A stretch of 64,000 nt of DNA from Geomonas ferrireducens (GCF_004917065.1 NZ_SSYA01000002.1:1279897-1343896); one strand, 5' to 3'; shown: positions 8,379-16,668, counted from the stretch's first letter. Notes: generated from the letters alone by a model not told the origin. Translations and numbers: made by a program.

Positions 8379-9662
8379 ATGAGCAGATACCATGCAATGA
8401 CCGAGGTACCGGCAACGGCCGGATTCAAGGAAGGGGACGTACTGTTTCTTTGCGGCGAACTGTTCGGTCGCGGCTACGCAAACGGCATCGTGGACGAGGC
8501 AAAGGCCAAGGGGATGACCATCATCGGCGCCACCGTGGGGCGGCGCGACGCGGACAACACGCTGCGCGCGCTCAACGCGGAGGAACTGGCGACGGCCGAG
8601 GAAAACCTCGGCGGCAAGATCATCAACATCCCGCTTGAGGCGGGCTTCGACATGGAGCCGGGCAAGGACGGCGTGGCGCCGGTGGACCGCTTCAAGGGGG
8701 TCAAGCCGGACGACTTCGCTTCGGTCAAGCTCGATCCTTCCGAGATCGCCTATTCCAAGCAAAAAGGGACCGAGCGTTTCTGCAAAAATCTCGCGGCCGT
8801 CGTCGCCGACCTCGAGAAGATGCTTCCCGCAGGGTGTAACCTGCTCGTGGTGCACACCATGGCCGGCGGCATCCCGCGCGCCCGCGTCTTCATGCCGATC
8901 CTGAACAAGCTCTTCAAGGGACAGGGCGACCGCTTCCTCTCCTCCGAGTCGTTCTGGAACTCCGACATGGGGAAACTGTGCGACGCGAGCTTCAACGAGG
9001 TGACCGCGGATACCTTCCGCTACCTGATCGACGCGACCGCGGGTCTCAGGGAGAAGTTCCCGGTGACGTACGCGGCGTACGGCTACCACGGCACCGCGGT
9101 GCTCATCGACGGCGTCAGCACCTGGCAGTCCTACACCCCGTACCTGCAGGGGTGGGCCAAGATCCGCCTTGAGGACATCGCCATCGAGGCGTGGGAGAAG
9201 GGGGTCAAGGCGACCGTGTACAACTGTCCGGAAATACTCACCAACTCGAGCGCCCTTTTCCTCGGCGTCGAGAACTCGCTCTATCCCCTCATGGGCGCGC
9301 TCAGAAAGGAAGGAGTCGATTCGGTCGTCGCGGAGTGCCAGTCCCTGCTGTGCGAGGGTACTACCGTCGACCAGCTGCTGGAGATAGCCAACACCTACCT
9401 CACCTCCGAGCTCGTCACCAGCACCCGCGATTTCGACAGCTGGCCGCAGCACAACAGCCCCGCGCAGCAGGAGTACATGCTGAACACCTCGGCGGAGCTG
9501 ATCGGCATGAACGCCGACCCGAAGGAGATCGTCTGCGCCGTCCTCTCACGCGCCGTGTTCACCGGCGTGGGCGCGCTCATGTTCAACAGCTCTTGGGAGC
9601 CGAAGGCGCCGGTCTTCTGGCTGAACCACGACATGATTGCCAAGGTCCTGGCGAAAAAGTAA
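8379..9662 (+). CDS. Conserved protein, possibly a FabMG-type enoyl-ACP reductase
   Basis: A 427-residue soluble protein that I do not recognise with certainty. The N-terminal part (VLFLCGELFGRGYANGIVDEAKAKG, then IIGATVGRRDADNTLRAL, in pieces) looks like a Rossmann-type start with a nucleotide-binding turn, and GCNLLVVHTMAGG and YAAYGYHGTAV follow. My memory is that proteins of this kind in Geobacter are annotated as the FabMG family of enoyl-ACP reductases; that is recall, not something the sequence proves. If right, it would reduce enoyl-ACP in fatty-acid synthesis alongside the ordinary FabI at 18561. The start ATG follows CAAGGAAAGGAAACCAA. It lies alone between repeat clusters. Confidence 0.5.
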   Translation: MSRYHAMTEVPATAGFKEGDVLFLCGELFGRGYANGIVDEAKAKGMTIIGATVGRRDADNTLRALNAEELATAEENLGGKIINIPLEAGFDMEPGKDGVAPVDRFKGVKPDDFASVKLDPSEIAYSKQKGTERFCKNLAAVVADLEKMLPAGCNLLVVHTMAGGIPRARVFMPILNKLFKGQGDRFLSSESFWNSDMGKLCDASFNEVTADTFRYLIDATAGLREKFPVTYAAYGYHGTAVLIDGVSTWQSYTPYLQGWAKIRLEDIAIEAWEKGVKATVYNCPEILTNSSALFLGVENSLYPLMGALRKEGVDSVVAECQSLLCEGTTVDQLLEIANTYLTSELVTSTRDFDSWPQHNSPAQQEYMLNTSAELIGMNADPKEIVCAVLSRAVFTGVGALMFNSSWEPKAPVFWLNHDMIAKVLAKK

Positions 9663-9692
9663 TTTGGACACGGGCTGTTTTCAGCTCGGGCC

Positions 9693-9815
9693 GGCTTCCC
9701 CGTTTGGCAAAGTGGGATTGGGGGGATTTGACTCGGCGGCTTAAGTGGATGCTTGAGCTAACCGCGGCTAAATCCCCCCTGCCCCCCTTCGCAAAGGGGG
9801 GAACGCTGGGGCTCA
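9693..9815. repeat. Interspersed repeat, family A, inverted pair
   Basis: Two related copies lie head to head: a degenerate one at 9693-9729 (minus orientation, CCCCGTTTGGCAAAGTGGG) and a sharp one at 9769-9815 (AAATCCCCCCTGCC, then CCTTCGCAAAGGGGGGAACG). Each copy is itself palindromic around TTCGCAAA. The pair occupies about half of the 258-bp gap before the REC-PilZ gene. Other copies lie at 15089-15296 and 25745-25786. Confidence 0.65.
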
Positions 9816-9920
9816 TACAGTGCTGCGTGGACAGCTATACTCCATGTCCCAAGGCATCGAAAAACCTTCAACGCAAGACTGCACCTTTCAAATTCCCCTG
9901 TACTTGAACAAGGAGCACCC

Positions 9921-10631
9921 GTGGCGCACAAGGTCCTGCTGGTCGACGATGTAAGCATGTTCCTGGAACTCGAGAAGGACTTCCTTTCCCTCTCGGCAGT
10001 CGACATCTCCACAGCCAGAAACGGCGAGGACGCCCTGCGCATCTGCCGTCAGGAACATCCGGACCTGGTGGTCATCGACCTGCACATGCCTATCATGAAC
10101 GGCGCCGAGTGCTGCCGCGCCATAAAAAAAGACCCCCATCTCTCCAGTCCGGTGATTCTCATCGCCTCTGAAGGGAAGGAGGCCGATCGTCAGCTCTGCC
10201 TCGAGGCAGGTTGCGACGATGTGCTCACCAAACCGCTGGATCGCATGATTTTCCTTGAGGCGGCCCGCAACCTGCTACCTGCCGTGGACCGCCGCGACAG
10301 GAGGGGGAGCTGCCGCATCAACGTCAAGTTCCGCGCCTTCAACCTCACCCTCTCCGGCTACTGCATCAACCTGAGCCAAAACGGCCTATACCTCGCAGCC
10401 GACGTGGACCTAGAGCTCGACACCATGCTGGAGCTGATCTTCGTTCTTCCCGAGCCGGTGGGGACCATCGTCCAGGCCAAGGGACGCGTCGCCTGGCTCA
10501 ACACCACGAAAGCCCGCAAGAAATCCACTATCGACGAGGGGTTCGGCATCCAGTTCGTCGACATCTCCGAAATCGACCGGCAGCGGATCGACAACTACGT
10601 CAGCACGCTGCCGCCTACCGCACGAGCTTAG
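9921..10631 (+). CDS. Response regulator with REC and PilZ domains
   Basis: A 236-residue two-domain protein. Residues 1-118 are a receiver: VDD near the N terminus, phospho-acceptor Asp in VVIDLHMPIMNG and the conserved Lys in TKPLD. Residues 125-230 are a PilZ domain with an arginine cluster (DRRDRRGSCR) and the DxSxxG-like motif NLSQNGLYL, the two elements that grip c-di-GMP. It is therefore likely to combine phosphorylation and c-di-GMP inputs in motility, polymer secretion or gene control. The GTG start has AAGGAG at about 9910. The 3' end overlaps the convergent isochorismatase gene by 17 bp. No partner kinase is adjacent. Confidence 0.9.
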   Translation: MAHKVLLVDDVSMFLELEKDFLSLSAVDISTARNGEDALRICRQEHPDLVVIDLHMPIMNGAECCRAIKKDPHLSSPVILIASEGKEADRQLCLEAGCDDVLTKPLDRMIFLEAARNLLPAVDRRDRRGSCRINVKFRAFNLTLSGYCINLSQNGLYLAADVDLELDTMLELIFVLPEPVGTIVQAKGRVAWLNTTKARKKSTIDEGFGIQFVDISEIDRQRIDNYVSTLPPTARA

Positions 10632-11178
10632 AAAGCTTCTTGAACTCCTCGGTGCCCGCCACCCGCAAAAGCTGGAAGAGGACCGATTCCGTCGAGGTCA
10701 TCACCGCACCGGCCTGGGTCATGGTCTGCAGCGCGGTCTCCCAGTTCTGCTTTTTGCGGCTCATCACCGCGTCCACGACGAGGTGCACCACGTAGCCGCG
10801 CGACAAAAGCTCGAGCGCTGTCTGCAGCACGCAAACGTGCGTCTCCATCCCGGTCAGGATGATCTGGCGCCTGCCGTTTTTCTCCAGCGTCTCAAGAAAC
10901 CCCTCCCCGCCGCAGCAGGAAAAGGTCATCTTCTCCAGGCTCGGGGTGCAGAGCTTCTCCTTCAGTGAGGGAACGGTCTCCCCCAGCCCCTTCACGTACT
11001 GCTCTGTGGCAAGGGCAGGAATCCCCAGTTCGGCCGCCGCATCGAGCAGGATCGAGATGTTGCCCGTCAGTTTCCCAAGCACCTTCTCGTCCATGGCGCG
11101 GCAGAGCTTGTCCTGTACGTCCACGACTACGAGTTGTGCGCTCTCTTTCTCCAGAAAGAATCTCTCCATCAGGGTCAC
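10615..11178 (-). CDS. Isochorismatase family hydrolase
   Basis: A 187-residue alpha/beta hydrolase of the cysteine hydrolase (isochorismatase/nicotinamidase) family. The catalytic aspartate is in VVVDVQDKL (about residue 21), and the nucleophile cysteine is in TGMETHVCVLQTA (about residue 114). Members hydrolyse amides or enol ethers; the substrate here cannot be named. The GTG start at 11178 has a strong AAAGGAGG site about 6 bp upstream; an ATG three codons later is also possible. It is convergent with the REC-PilZ gene, sharing 17 bp at the 3' ends, and lies just downstream of ntrC on the same strand. Confidence 0.85.
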   Translation of the reverse strand: MTLMERFFLEKESAQLVVVDVQDKLCRAMDEKVLGKLTGNISILLDAAAELGIPALATEQYVKGLGETVPSLKEKLCTPSLEKMTFSCCGGEGFLETLEKNGRRQIILTGMETHVCVLQTALELLSRGYVVHLVVDAVMSRKKQNWETALQTMTQAGAVMTSTESVLFQLLRVAGTEEFKKLSKLVR

Positions 11179-11217
11179 GGCAGCCTCCTTTAAGCGGGTT
11201 GAGGTTACTCTTTATTG

Positions 11218-12654
11218 CTAATCCTTGCGCAGTTCGATACCGAGCTCAGTGATCTTCTTTCTCAGGGTGTTGCGGTTGATGCCGAGGATATCGGCGGCCT
11301 TCACCTGGTTGCCGCGTGTCTTCTCCAGCACGAAACGGATCAGCGGGCGCTCCACCTGCTCCAGCACCATGGCGTGCACGTCGCCGCTCTCCATCTTCTC
11401 CATGTTGGTAAAGCAGGTGCGCAGCTTCAGATCGACGATCCCCTCAAGGGACAGCTCTTCCCCCTTCCCTTCGCTCGGACGGCTCCTGAGCCCCGGGAAA
11501 TCGGAGGCGACCAGCAGCGGGTCCGGCGACAGGATCACGGCCCTCTTGATGGTGTTTTCCAGCTCGCGGATGTTGCCGGGCCAGTTGTAGCCGGTGAGAA
11601 GCTTCACGGCGTCGGCGGAACAGCGCTTGAGCGGCGCCTCCAGCTCGGCGCAGATCTTGTTCAGGAAGTACTGCACGAGGAGCGGGATGTCCTCCTTACG
11701 GTCGCGCAGCGGCACGAGTTGGATCGGGATCACGTTGAGGCGGTAGTAGAGGTCTTCGCGGAACTGCTTGTTCCGGACGCTCTCCTCCAGATCCTGGTTG
11801 GTCGCCGCCACGACGCGCACGTCTACCGGGATGCTCTGGTTGCCGCCGGTCCTGGTGATCTCGCGCTCCTGCAACACCCTGAGGATCTTCGCCTGCAGGT
11901 CGATGGGCATGTCCCCGATCTCGTCGAGGAAGATGGTCCCGCCGTTGGCCTGTTCGAACTTGCCTAGTTTGCGCTCGGTCGCGCCGGTGAAGGCCCCTTT
12001 CTCGAAACCGAAGAGCTCGCTCTCCAAAAGCTCCTTCGGGATCGCGGCGCAGTTGAGCGGCACGAACGGCTTGCCCAGCCGCTTAGAGTTGTAGTGGATG
12101 GCGCGGGCGATGAGCTCCTTGCCGGTCCCCGATTCACCCTGCACCAGCACGGTGACGTCGGAGGGGGCCACCTTGCCGATGGTCTTGTACACCTCGCGCA
12201 TGGCGGGGGAGTTGCCAATGATGGTCTTCTCGAGCTGGTAGCGGTCCGCGAGCTCTTCCTTCAGGAGGGAGACCTGGGAGGTCATCTCGCGGGCCCGGCT
12301 CACCTTCTCCACCACCGCGTCGACGACGCTCAGGTCGAAGGGCTTGGTTAGGTAGTCATAGGCGCCGCGCTTCATCGCCTCGACGGCGTTTTTCATGCTC
12401 GCTTCCGCGGTCATGATGACCACCATGAGGTCGGCGCGCTCCTCCTTGACCCGGTCCAAAAGCTCGAGGCCGGTCACGCCCGGCATCTTGATGTCGATGA
12501 GCGCCAGGTCGTAGTTGTTGTCCTTGATGAGCTTGAGCGCCTCGTTGCCGTCTTTTGCGAGCTCGACGTTGAAGCCTTTCTTTTTCAGGGCCTTGGAAAG
12601 GACCCAGCGCATGCTCTCTTCGTCATCAGCCACGAGGATGTTATTAATGGACAT
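11218..12654 (-). CDS. ntrC: Sigma-54-dependent response regulator, NtrC family
   Basis: A 478-residue regulator with three domains. The receiver (1-120) has ILVADDEES and the phospho-acceptor Asp in LALIDIKMPGVTG. The AAA+ domain (about 140-375) has Walker A GESGTGKE and the sigma-54 contact loop GAFTGA. A Fis-type helix-turn-helix at the C terminus reads ADILGINRNTLRKKI. It should activate sigma-54 promoters, classically for nitrogen assimilation. It lies behind ntrB-like and dusB genes, the usual nitrogen-regulation order. Start: ATG at 12654 has TTAGGAGT upstream; a longer frame to 12738 runs into repeat DNA and is rejected. Its targets are not visible here. Confidence 0.92.
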   Translation of the reverse strand: MSINNILVADDEESMRWVLSKALKKKGFNVELAKDGNEALKLIKDNNYDLALIDIKMPGVTGLELLDRVKEERADLMVVIMTAEASMKNAVEAMKRGAYDYLTKPFDLSVVDAVVEKVSRAREMTSQVSLLKEELADRYQLEKTIIGNSPAMREVYKTIGKVAPSDVTVLVQGESGTGKELIARAIHYNSKRLGKPFVPLNCAAIPKELLESELFGFEKGAFTGATERKLGKFEQANGGTIFLDEIGDMPIDLQAKILRVLQEREITRTGGNQSIPVDVRVVAATNQDLEESVRNKQFREDLYYRLNVIPIQLVPLRDRKEDIPLLVQYFLNKICAELEAPLKRCSADAVKLLTGYNWPGNIRELENTIKRAVILSPDPLLVASDFPGLRSRPSEGKGEELSLEGIVDLKLRTCFTNMEKMESGDVHAMVLEQVERPLIRFVLEKTRGNQVKAADILGINRNTLRKKITELGIELRKD

Positions 12655-12657
12655 GGA

Positions 12658-12888
12658 AACTCCTAAAGACCGTTCAACGTTCAACGTTCCACGTTCTAGG
12701 TGAAAACTCGAAGCAGCGCTGCTTCTAACCAGACGCACACAAGAAACGTAAAGCGGGTCGAAAGTGAAAAAGTCATTTCACGCTCCCCGTCAAAAGCGAC
12801 ATTGCTCTCAACGTGGAACGTAAAACGCGGAAGTAGAATTAACGTCTCAGCCTTCTGTCAACGTTGAACGTTGAACGTTGAACGTTTT
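12658..12888. repeat. AACGTT-type short repeats, inverted arms, in the ntrB-ntrC gap
   Basis: The 233-bp gap between ntrB and ntrC has arms built of GTTCAAC units. The arm at 12672-12700 reads GTTCAACGTTCAACGTTCC on the plus strand. The arm at 12858-12888 reads GAACGTTGAACGTTGAACG, its reverse complement, and starts directly at the ntrB stop codon. A third, shorter piece (CAACGTGGAACGT) is at about 12809-12823. In RNA the arms could pair across about 150 nt. Confidence 0.75.
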
Positions 12889-13973
12889 CATTGAATGAGC
12901 GGCAGCATCACGGTGAAGACGGTGCCACGCGCGGGGTCGGAATCGACACGGATCATGCCCCGATGCTCGGAGACGATTTTCTGGCAGATGGCAAGTCCGA
13001 GACCGGTCCCCTGCGACTTCGTGGTAAAAAACGGGGTGAACATGTCCTTCAGGACGTCCGGCGGAATCCCGGGGCCGTTGTCGGAGATGTCGATGGCGAC
13101 CATGCGCGCACGCCGCTCTCCCTTCTGGGTCATGGCGTAGTCGGCAAGGACACGGCTCGTTACCTTTACCACGCCACCGGTTCCGACAGCCTCCATCGCG
13201 TTCTTGATCAGGTTCAAGAAGAGCTGGGTAAGCAGGGACTCGTCGCCCAGAATCGGGGGGATGCTCGGGTCGAAATACTGCTGCAGGTAGAGTTCCTTCC
13301 CCTCGCAGGCGTTTTTCTGCAGCAGCACGATATCGGAGAGCACCCTATGCAGGTTCACCTTCCCGAGCTTGAGCCGCCCAGGCGAGGCAAGCCCCAGGAG
13401 CTCCTCGACGATCAGGTTGACGCGATGCACTTCCTTCAACATGACCCGCACGTATTCGCGCAGGTCCTCGTTGTCGGGAAACTCCATCTCCAAGAGCTGG
13501 GCCGCCCCCTTGATCCCGCCGAGGGGGTTCTTGATCTCGTGGGCAAGTCCCGCGGCCAGGGCCCCGAGGGAGGAAAGACGGTCCGCCTGGCGCACCGCGC
13601 TCTCCAGCTCCCGCACGTTGGTCAGGTCACGCAAAAGAACGACCGTGCCGATCCTCTCGCCGCAGGAACTCAATAGCGGGGAGGTGCTCGTGCCTACCGG
13701 GGTCACCCTCCCGGAGCGCTTCAGCACTATGTTCTCGTGGTCGGCGACGGACATCCCGGTCGCGACCGTCTTCGCCACCAGTTCGTTCAGGGCGGCGTCA
13801 TCCTTGAAGATATCGCTGAACAGGTTCCCCATGGCCTGGCGCTTCGAGACGCCGGCCAGCTCCTCCGCAGCGGGGTTCATGAGGGTCACCGCGCCGGTGT
13901 TGTCCAGCACGATAACGCCGTCGCCCACACTGTCGACCACGTTCGCGTAATAGTTCTCCAGCCGCTCAGCCAT
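12888..13973 (-). CDS. ntrB: PAS sensor histidine kinase, NtrB type
   Basis: A 361-residue soluble kinase. An N-terminal PAS domain (about 1-115, starting YYANVVDSVGDGVIVLDN) is followed by the phospho-acceptor helix with GALAAGLAHEIKNPLGGI (His near 145) and an ATPase with N box LNLIKNAMEAV, DNGPGIPPD and GTGLGLAI. There are no membrane helices, as in NtrB/GlnL. It should control phosphorylation of NtrC. Start: ATG at 13973 overlaps the last 8 bp of dusB, with the GGAGGAG of dusB codons serving as ribosome binding site, implying translational coupling. An upstream frame to 14012 lies inside dusB and is not needed. Confidence 0.9.
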   Translation of the reverse strand: MAERLENYYANVVDSVGDGVIVLDNTGAVTLMNPAAEELAGVSKRQAMGNLFSDIFKDDAALNELVAKTVATGMSVADHENIVLKRSGRVTPVGTSTSPLLSSCGERIGTVVLLRDLTNVRELESAVRQADRLSSLGALAAGLAHEIKNPLGGIKGAAQLLEMEFPDNEDLREYVRVMLKEVHRVNLIVEELLGLASPGRLKLGKVNLHRVLSDIVLLQKNACEGKELYLQQYFDPSIPPILGDESLLTQLFLNLIKNAMEAVGTGGVVKVTSRVLADYAMTQKGERRARMVAIDISDNGPGIPPDVLKDMFTPFFTTKSQGTGLGLAICQKIVSEHRGMIRVDSDPARGTVFTVMLPLIQ

Positions 13974-14931
13974 TAAAGAACTCCTCCATCGCCCCGACAA
14001 GTTCGGCAGCACTTTCGATCCGGTTCACCGCAGCACGAAACTGCGCGGCGCCCGGAAGCCCCTTGGAGTACCACGACAGATGCTTGCGCATCTCCATCAG
14101 GGCCACTCTGCCCCCTGCGAACTCGGCGAAGAGTTCAAAGTGCCTACGGGCCAGCGCGAGACGTTCCGCCACCGTCGGCGGCACCGGCTCCTCACCTGCC
14201 AAAAGGGCCAGCGCCTCGCGGAAGAGCCACGGGTTTCCCATGGCACCGCGAGCCACCATGACCGCATCGCAGCCGGTCTTATCAAGCATGCGGACCACAT
14301 CGTCCGCGCTGAAGAGGTCGCCGCTGCCGATCACCGGGATGGTAACGGCGCTCTTAAGCTCGCCGATCTTGTCCCAGTTGGCTGTTCCCTCGAACATCTG
14401 GGCCCGGCTTCTAGGATGGAGGGTGATGGCGTCGCAACCCTCTTCCTGGGCGATCCTGCCAACCTCGAGGAAGGTGTCATCGCCGCAGACCCAGCCGGTG
14501 CGGATCTTGATGGTGAAGGGAAGCGCGGTCGCCTTGCGCACGCTTTTTACGATGCGCGCCACCTTGAGCGGGTCCTTCATGAGCGCGCTGCCGGCACCGG
14601 TACCGACGACCTTCTTGACCGGACACCCCATGTTGATGTCGATCAGCTCGCCGTACCCCTCGACCAGACGCGCGGCCTCGGCCAGCATCTCCGGTTCGTC
14701 CCCGAAGAGCTGCATCCCGATGGGACGGTCTTCGGGTGTGGTCTTCAACAGCTCGAAACTCTTTTGCCCTTCACGGGTCAGGCCGTTCACGCTCACCATC
14801 TCGGTGAAGGTGAGCGAAGCCCCCTCCCCGCGCGCGATGATGCGCATGGGAAGGTTGGTGATACCGGCCATTGGGGCCAGAAATACCCGATTCTTCAAGG
14901 TAAGGGAGCCGATGGCCACCGTCTTTTGCAT
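13966..14931 (-). CDS. dusB: tRNA-dihydrouridine synthase DusB (NifR3)
   Basis: A 321-residue FMN enzyme with a TIM-barrel. FLAPMAGITN near the N terminus binds flavin, and the catalytic cysteine is in INMGCPVKKVVG (about residue 100). The stretch IKIRTGW and the phosphate-binding VIGSGDLFSADD and VMVARGAMGNPW are typical. It reduces specific uridines in tRNA D-loops. The gene is first in a dusB-ntrB-ntrC operon, an arrangement known from alphaproteobacteria as nifR3-ntrB-ntrC, and overlaps ntrB by 8 bp. AAGGAAG precedes the ATG, and a good promoter is at 14967-14995. Confidence 0.95.
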   Translation of the reverse strand: MQKTVAIGSLTLKNRVFLAPMAGITNLPMRIIARGEGASLTFTEMVSVNGLTREGQKSFELLKTTPEDRPIGMQLFGDEPEMLAEAARLVEGYGELIDINMGCPVKKVVGTGAGSALMKDPLKVARIVKSVRKATALPFTIKIRTGWVCGDDTFLEVGRIAQEEGCDAITLHPRSRAQMFEGTANWDKIGELKSAVTIPVIGSGDLFSADDVVRMLDKTGCDAVMVARGAMGNPWLFREALALLAGEEPVPPTVAERLALARRHFELFAEFAGGRVALMEMRKHLSWYSKGLPGAAQFRAAVNRIESAAELVGAMEEFFNG

Positions 14932-14966
14932 ATCTTAAAACTTCCTTGTCTGCCTAAAAATTGTGC

Positions 14967-14995
14967 ATACTAACAACTAAGAATTTAAAACGCAA
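14967..14995 (-). promoter_or_regulatory. Candidate sigma-70 promoter for dusB-ntrB-ntrC
   Basis: Read on the minus strand: TTGCGT (14995-14990), a 17-bp spacer and TAGTAT (14972-14967). The transcript would start about 30 bp before the dusB ATG. Confidence 0.65.
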
Positions 14996-15088
14996 GGGTT
15001 TTTTATGACGGGCGTATACGGAAAAACGAGGATTGAGCGGCCGAAAATGGAAAAGGATTTGGCTAGGGTCAGGGTGTGCCAACAAGAG

Positions 15089-15296
15089 CAAATCCCCCCG
15101 CGAACGCTGCATTTAAATAAAACAACGTACTTACTCACTTCCTTGAGGGAATCAACTGTGGGACAAAAGCAAATCCCCCCGTCCCCCTTTCGCAAAGGGG
15201 GGAGCGTCAGGGCCTAAGTGCAGCGTTTCGTAGGCAGCTGCACTTCGCGTTCCCCAGAACTTCCTGACGGACCTTCGCAAAGGGGGGAATGTTCAG
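15089..15296. repeat. Interspersed repeat cluster, family A
   Basis: The 361-bp gap between dusB and the sirtuin gene contains no gene. It holds a partial copy (CAAATCCCCCCGCGAACG, 15089-15106), a full palindromic copy (15169-15213, core CCCTTTCGCAAAGGGG), an AAGTGCAGC/GCTGCACTT inverted repeat (15216-15245) and another half copy (CCTTCGCAAAGGGGGGAATG, 15272-15291). The last copy runs up to the sirtuin stop codon. Confidence 0.65.
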
Positions 15297-16138
15297 CCGC
15301 GTGCGCCGCTCAGCGCATCCTCGATACCGGAGAGCCCTTCGAGCGCCCCGCAGGGAAGAGAGAGGTGAGGTCTTTGGATCTGCGGCTCGCGCGGGTTGAT
15401 GCGGATGACGCGTGCGCCGGAAAGCGCGCCGATCCGCTCGCTCGCGGCGCGTACGGTGGGGATCGCGGTACCGGCGCCCAGTTCCACGACGACGATGCGC
15501 TTTCCCGACTGGCTGGAGAGAAACTGACGGAAGCGCTCCTCTTGGCGTCTCGTGCGCTCCCCTACCCAGGCGTAGTCGCCGAACATGAGGATGTTCGGGC
15601 GCGCGGCGCTGCCGCAGCGGGGGCAAAGCGGGACGTGGTCCGAACGCATGGTCGCTTCGTCGATGCGGAAGGTCTCGCGGTTGTCCCAGATGCGCTCCGA
15701 GCAGGGACGGGTGCACTGCAGGTGGTGGATGGAGCCGTGGAATTCCAGGATGCTCTCTTCGGCAAAGCCCGCCTTCTGGAACTGCCCGTCCACGTTGGAG
15801 GTGGCAACGAAGAAATCGAGCCGGTAACGTGCGGCCCATTCGAGGAGCAGTGTGAACCCGGTGTGGGGAATGGTATCCCGATAGAGATTGGTGCGGTGCC
15901 CGTAAAAGCCCCATCCGAAGGCGGGATCGTGTTCGAAGTGATCGGGGTTGGCGGCGTCAACGAAACTGATGCCGAGCCTTTCGTAAAGTGGGTAGGCGCG
16001 CCAGAAGCCGGTGTCCCCCCGGAAATCAGGGAGGCCGGAATCGACTCCCATGCCGGCCCCGGCGGTTACCACCAAGGCCTGGGCGGCGGCGAGCAGCGCG
16101 GCACCCTCACTAAAGGCTGCGGCGAGATCGCCTCTCAC
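15293..16138 (-). CDS. Sir2 family NAD-dependent protein deacetylase
   Basis: A 281-residue sirtuin. The NAD-binding motifs are GAGMGVDSGLPDFRG (canonical GAGxSxxSGIPDFRG, with a Gly-Val-Asp variation) and TSNVDGQFQKAG. The catalytic histidine is in EFHGSIHHLQC. A zinc ribbon has two cysteine pairs: CTRPC and CPRC. It probably removes acyl groups from lysines using NAD. The start is GTG, two bases after the ybaK stop, so the two genes form a tight pair. The insertion around FYGHRTNLYRDT is longer than in CobB. The 3' end abuts a family A repeat. Confidence 0.88.
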   Translation of the reverse strand: MRGDLAAAFSEGAALLAAAQALVVTAGAGMGVDSGLPDFRGDTGFWRAYPLYERLGISFVDAANPDHFEHDPAFGWGFYGHRTNLYRDTIPHTGFTLLLEWAARYRLDFFVATSNVDGQFQKAGFAEESILEFHGSIHHLQCTRPCSERIWDNRETFRIDEATMRSDHVPLCPRCGSAARPNILMFGDYAWVGERTRRQEERFRQFLSSQSGKRIVVVELGAGTAIPTVRAASERIGALSGARVIRINPREPQIQRPHLSLPCGALEGLSGIEDALSGARG

Positions 16139-16140
16139 GG

Positions 16141-16623
16141 CTAGATCCCCACCTTTACGATTACCGGTTTCAGTACCCGCACCAGCTCAGCGGGAGGCAT
16201 GGAGACCAGGAAACCGCGGTGTCCACCGTTTATATAGATAAGCGGCAGCTCGAGGATCGTCTCTTCGACGTAGACCGGCATCTGCTTTCTGGTTCCGAAG
16301 GGGGAGGTCCCCCCTACCATGTACCCGGAATGGCGATTGGCGGTGTCGGGGGTGCACGGAGCGACACTCTTGGCGCCGATGGCGCGCGCCAGCTCCTTGG
16401 TCGAGACCTGGCGGTCGCCGTGCATCAGCACCACCAGCGGGGCCTTGCTCTCGTCTTCCATGATGAGGGTCTTAATGACGCAGTGTTCCTCAACGCCCAG
16501 CTCACGCGCCGAGACGGCGGTGCCCCCCTTCTCCTCGTATTGATACGGGTGCTCGCCGAATGACACTCCAGCCTGTCGCAAAACCCTGATGGCGGCGGTC
16601 ACCGGCGACTTCACCTTGGCCAT
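16141..16623 (-). CDS. ybaK: Cys-tRNA(Pro)/Cys-tRNA(Cys) deacylase YbaK
   Basis: A 160-residue protein of the YbaK/ProX editing family. It contains the conserved lysine region EEHCVIKTLIM, the loop GTSPFGTRKQMPVYVEE and the terminal IYINGGHRGFLVSMPP. It hydrolyses Cys-tRNA(Pro) mischarged by prolyl-tRNA synthetase. Start: ATG at 16623 has AAGGAGAATCAA before it, so a longer upstream frame (to 16707) is rejected. The sirtuin gene starts two bases after the stop. Family members of this length with GGxSPFG are well conserved. Confidence 0.92.
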   Translation of the reverse strand: MAKVKSPVTAAIRVLRQAGVSFGEHPYQYEEKGGTAVSARELGVEEHCVIKTLIMEDESKAPLVVLMHGDRQVSTKELARAIGAKSVAPCTPDTANRHSGYMVGGTSPFGTRKQMPVYVEETILELPLIYINGGHRGFLVSMPPAELVRVLKPVIVKVGI

Positions 16624-16668
16624 TTGATTCTCCTTCAGCAGATTTGATAGCTTTATTAAAAAAGTCGC

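Noticed and set aside
14977-15217. Short frames (about 70 codons) on both strands between dusB and sirtuin genes
   Set aside because: They run through family A repeats and lack conserved features.
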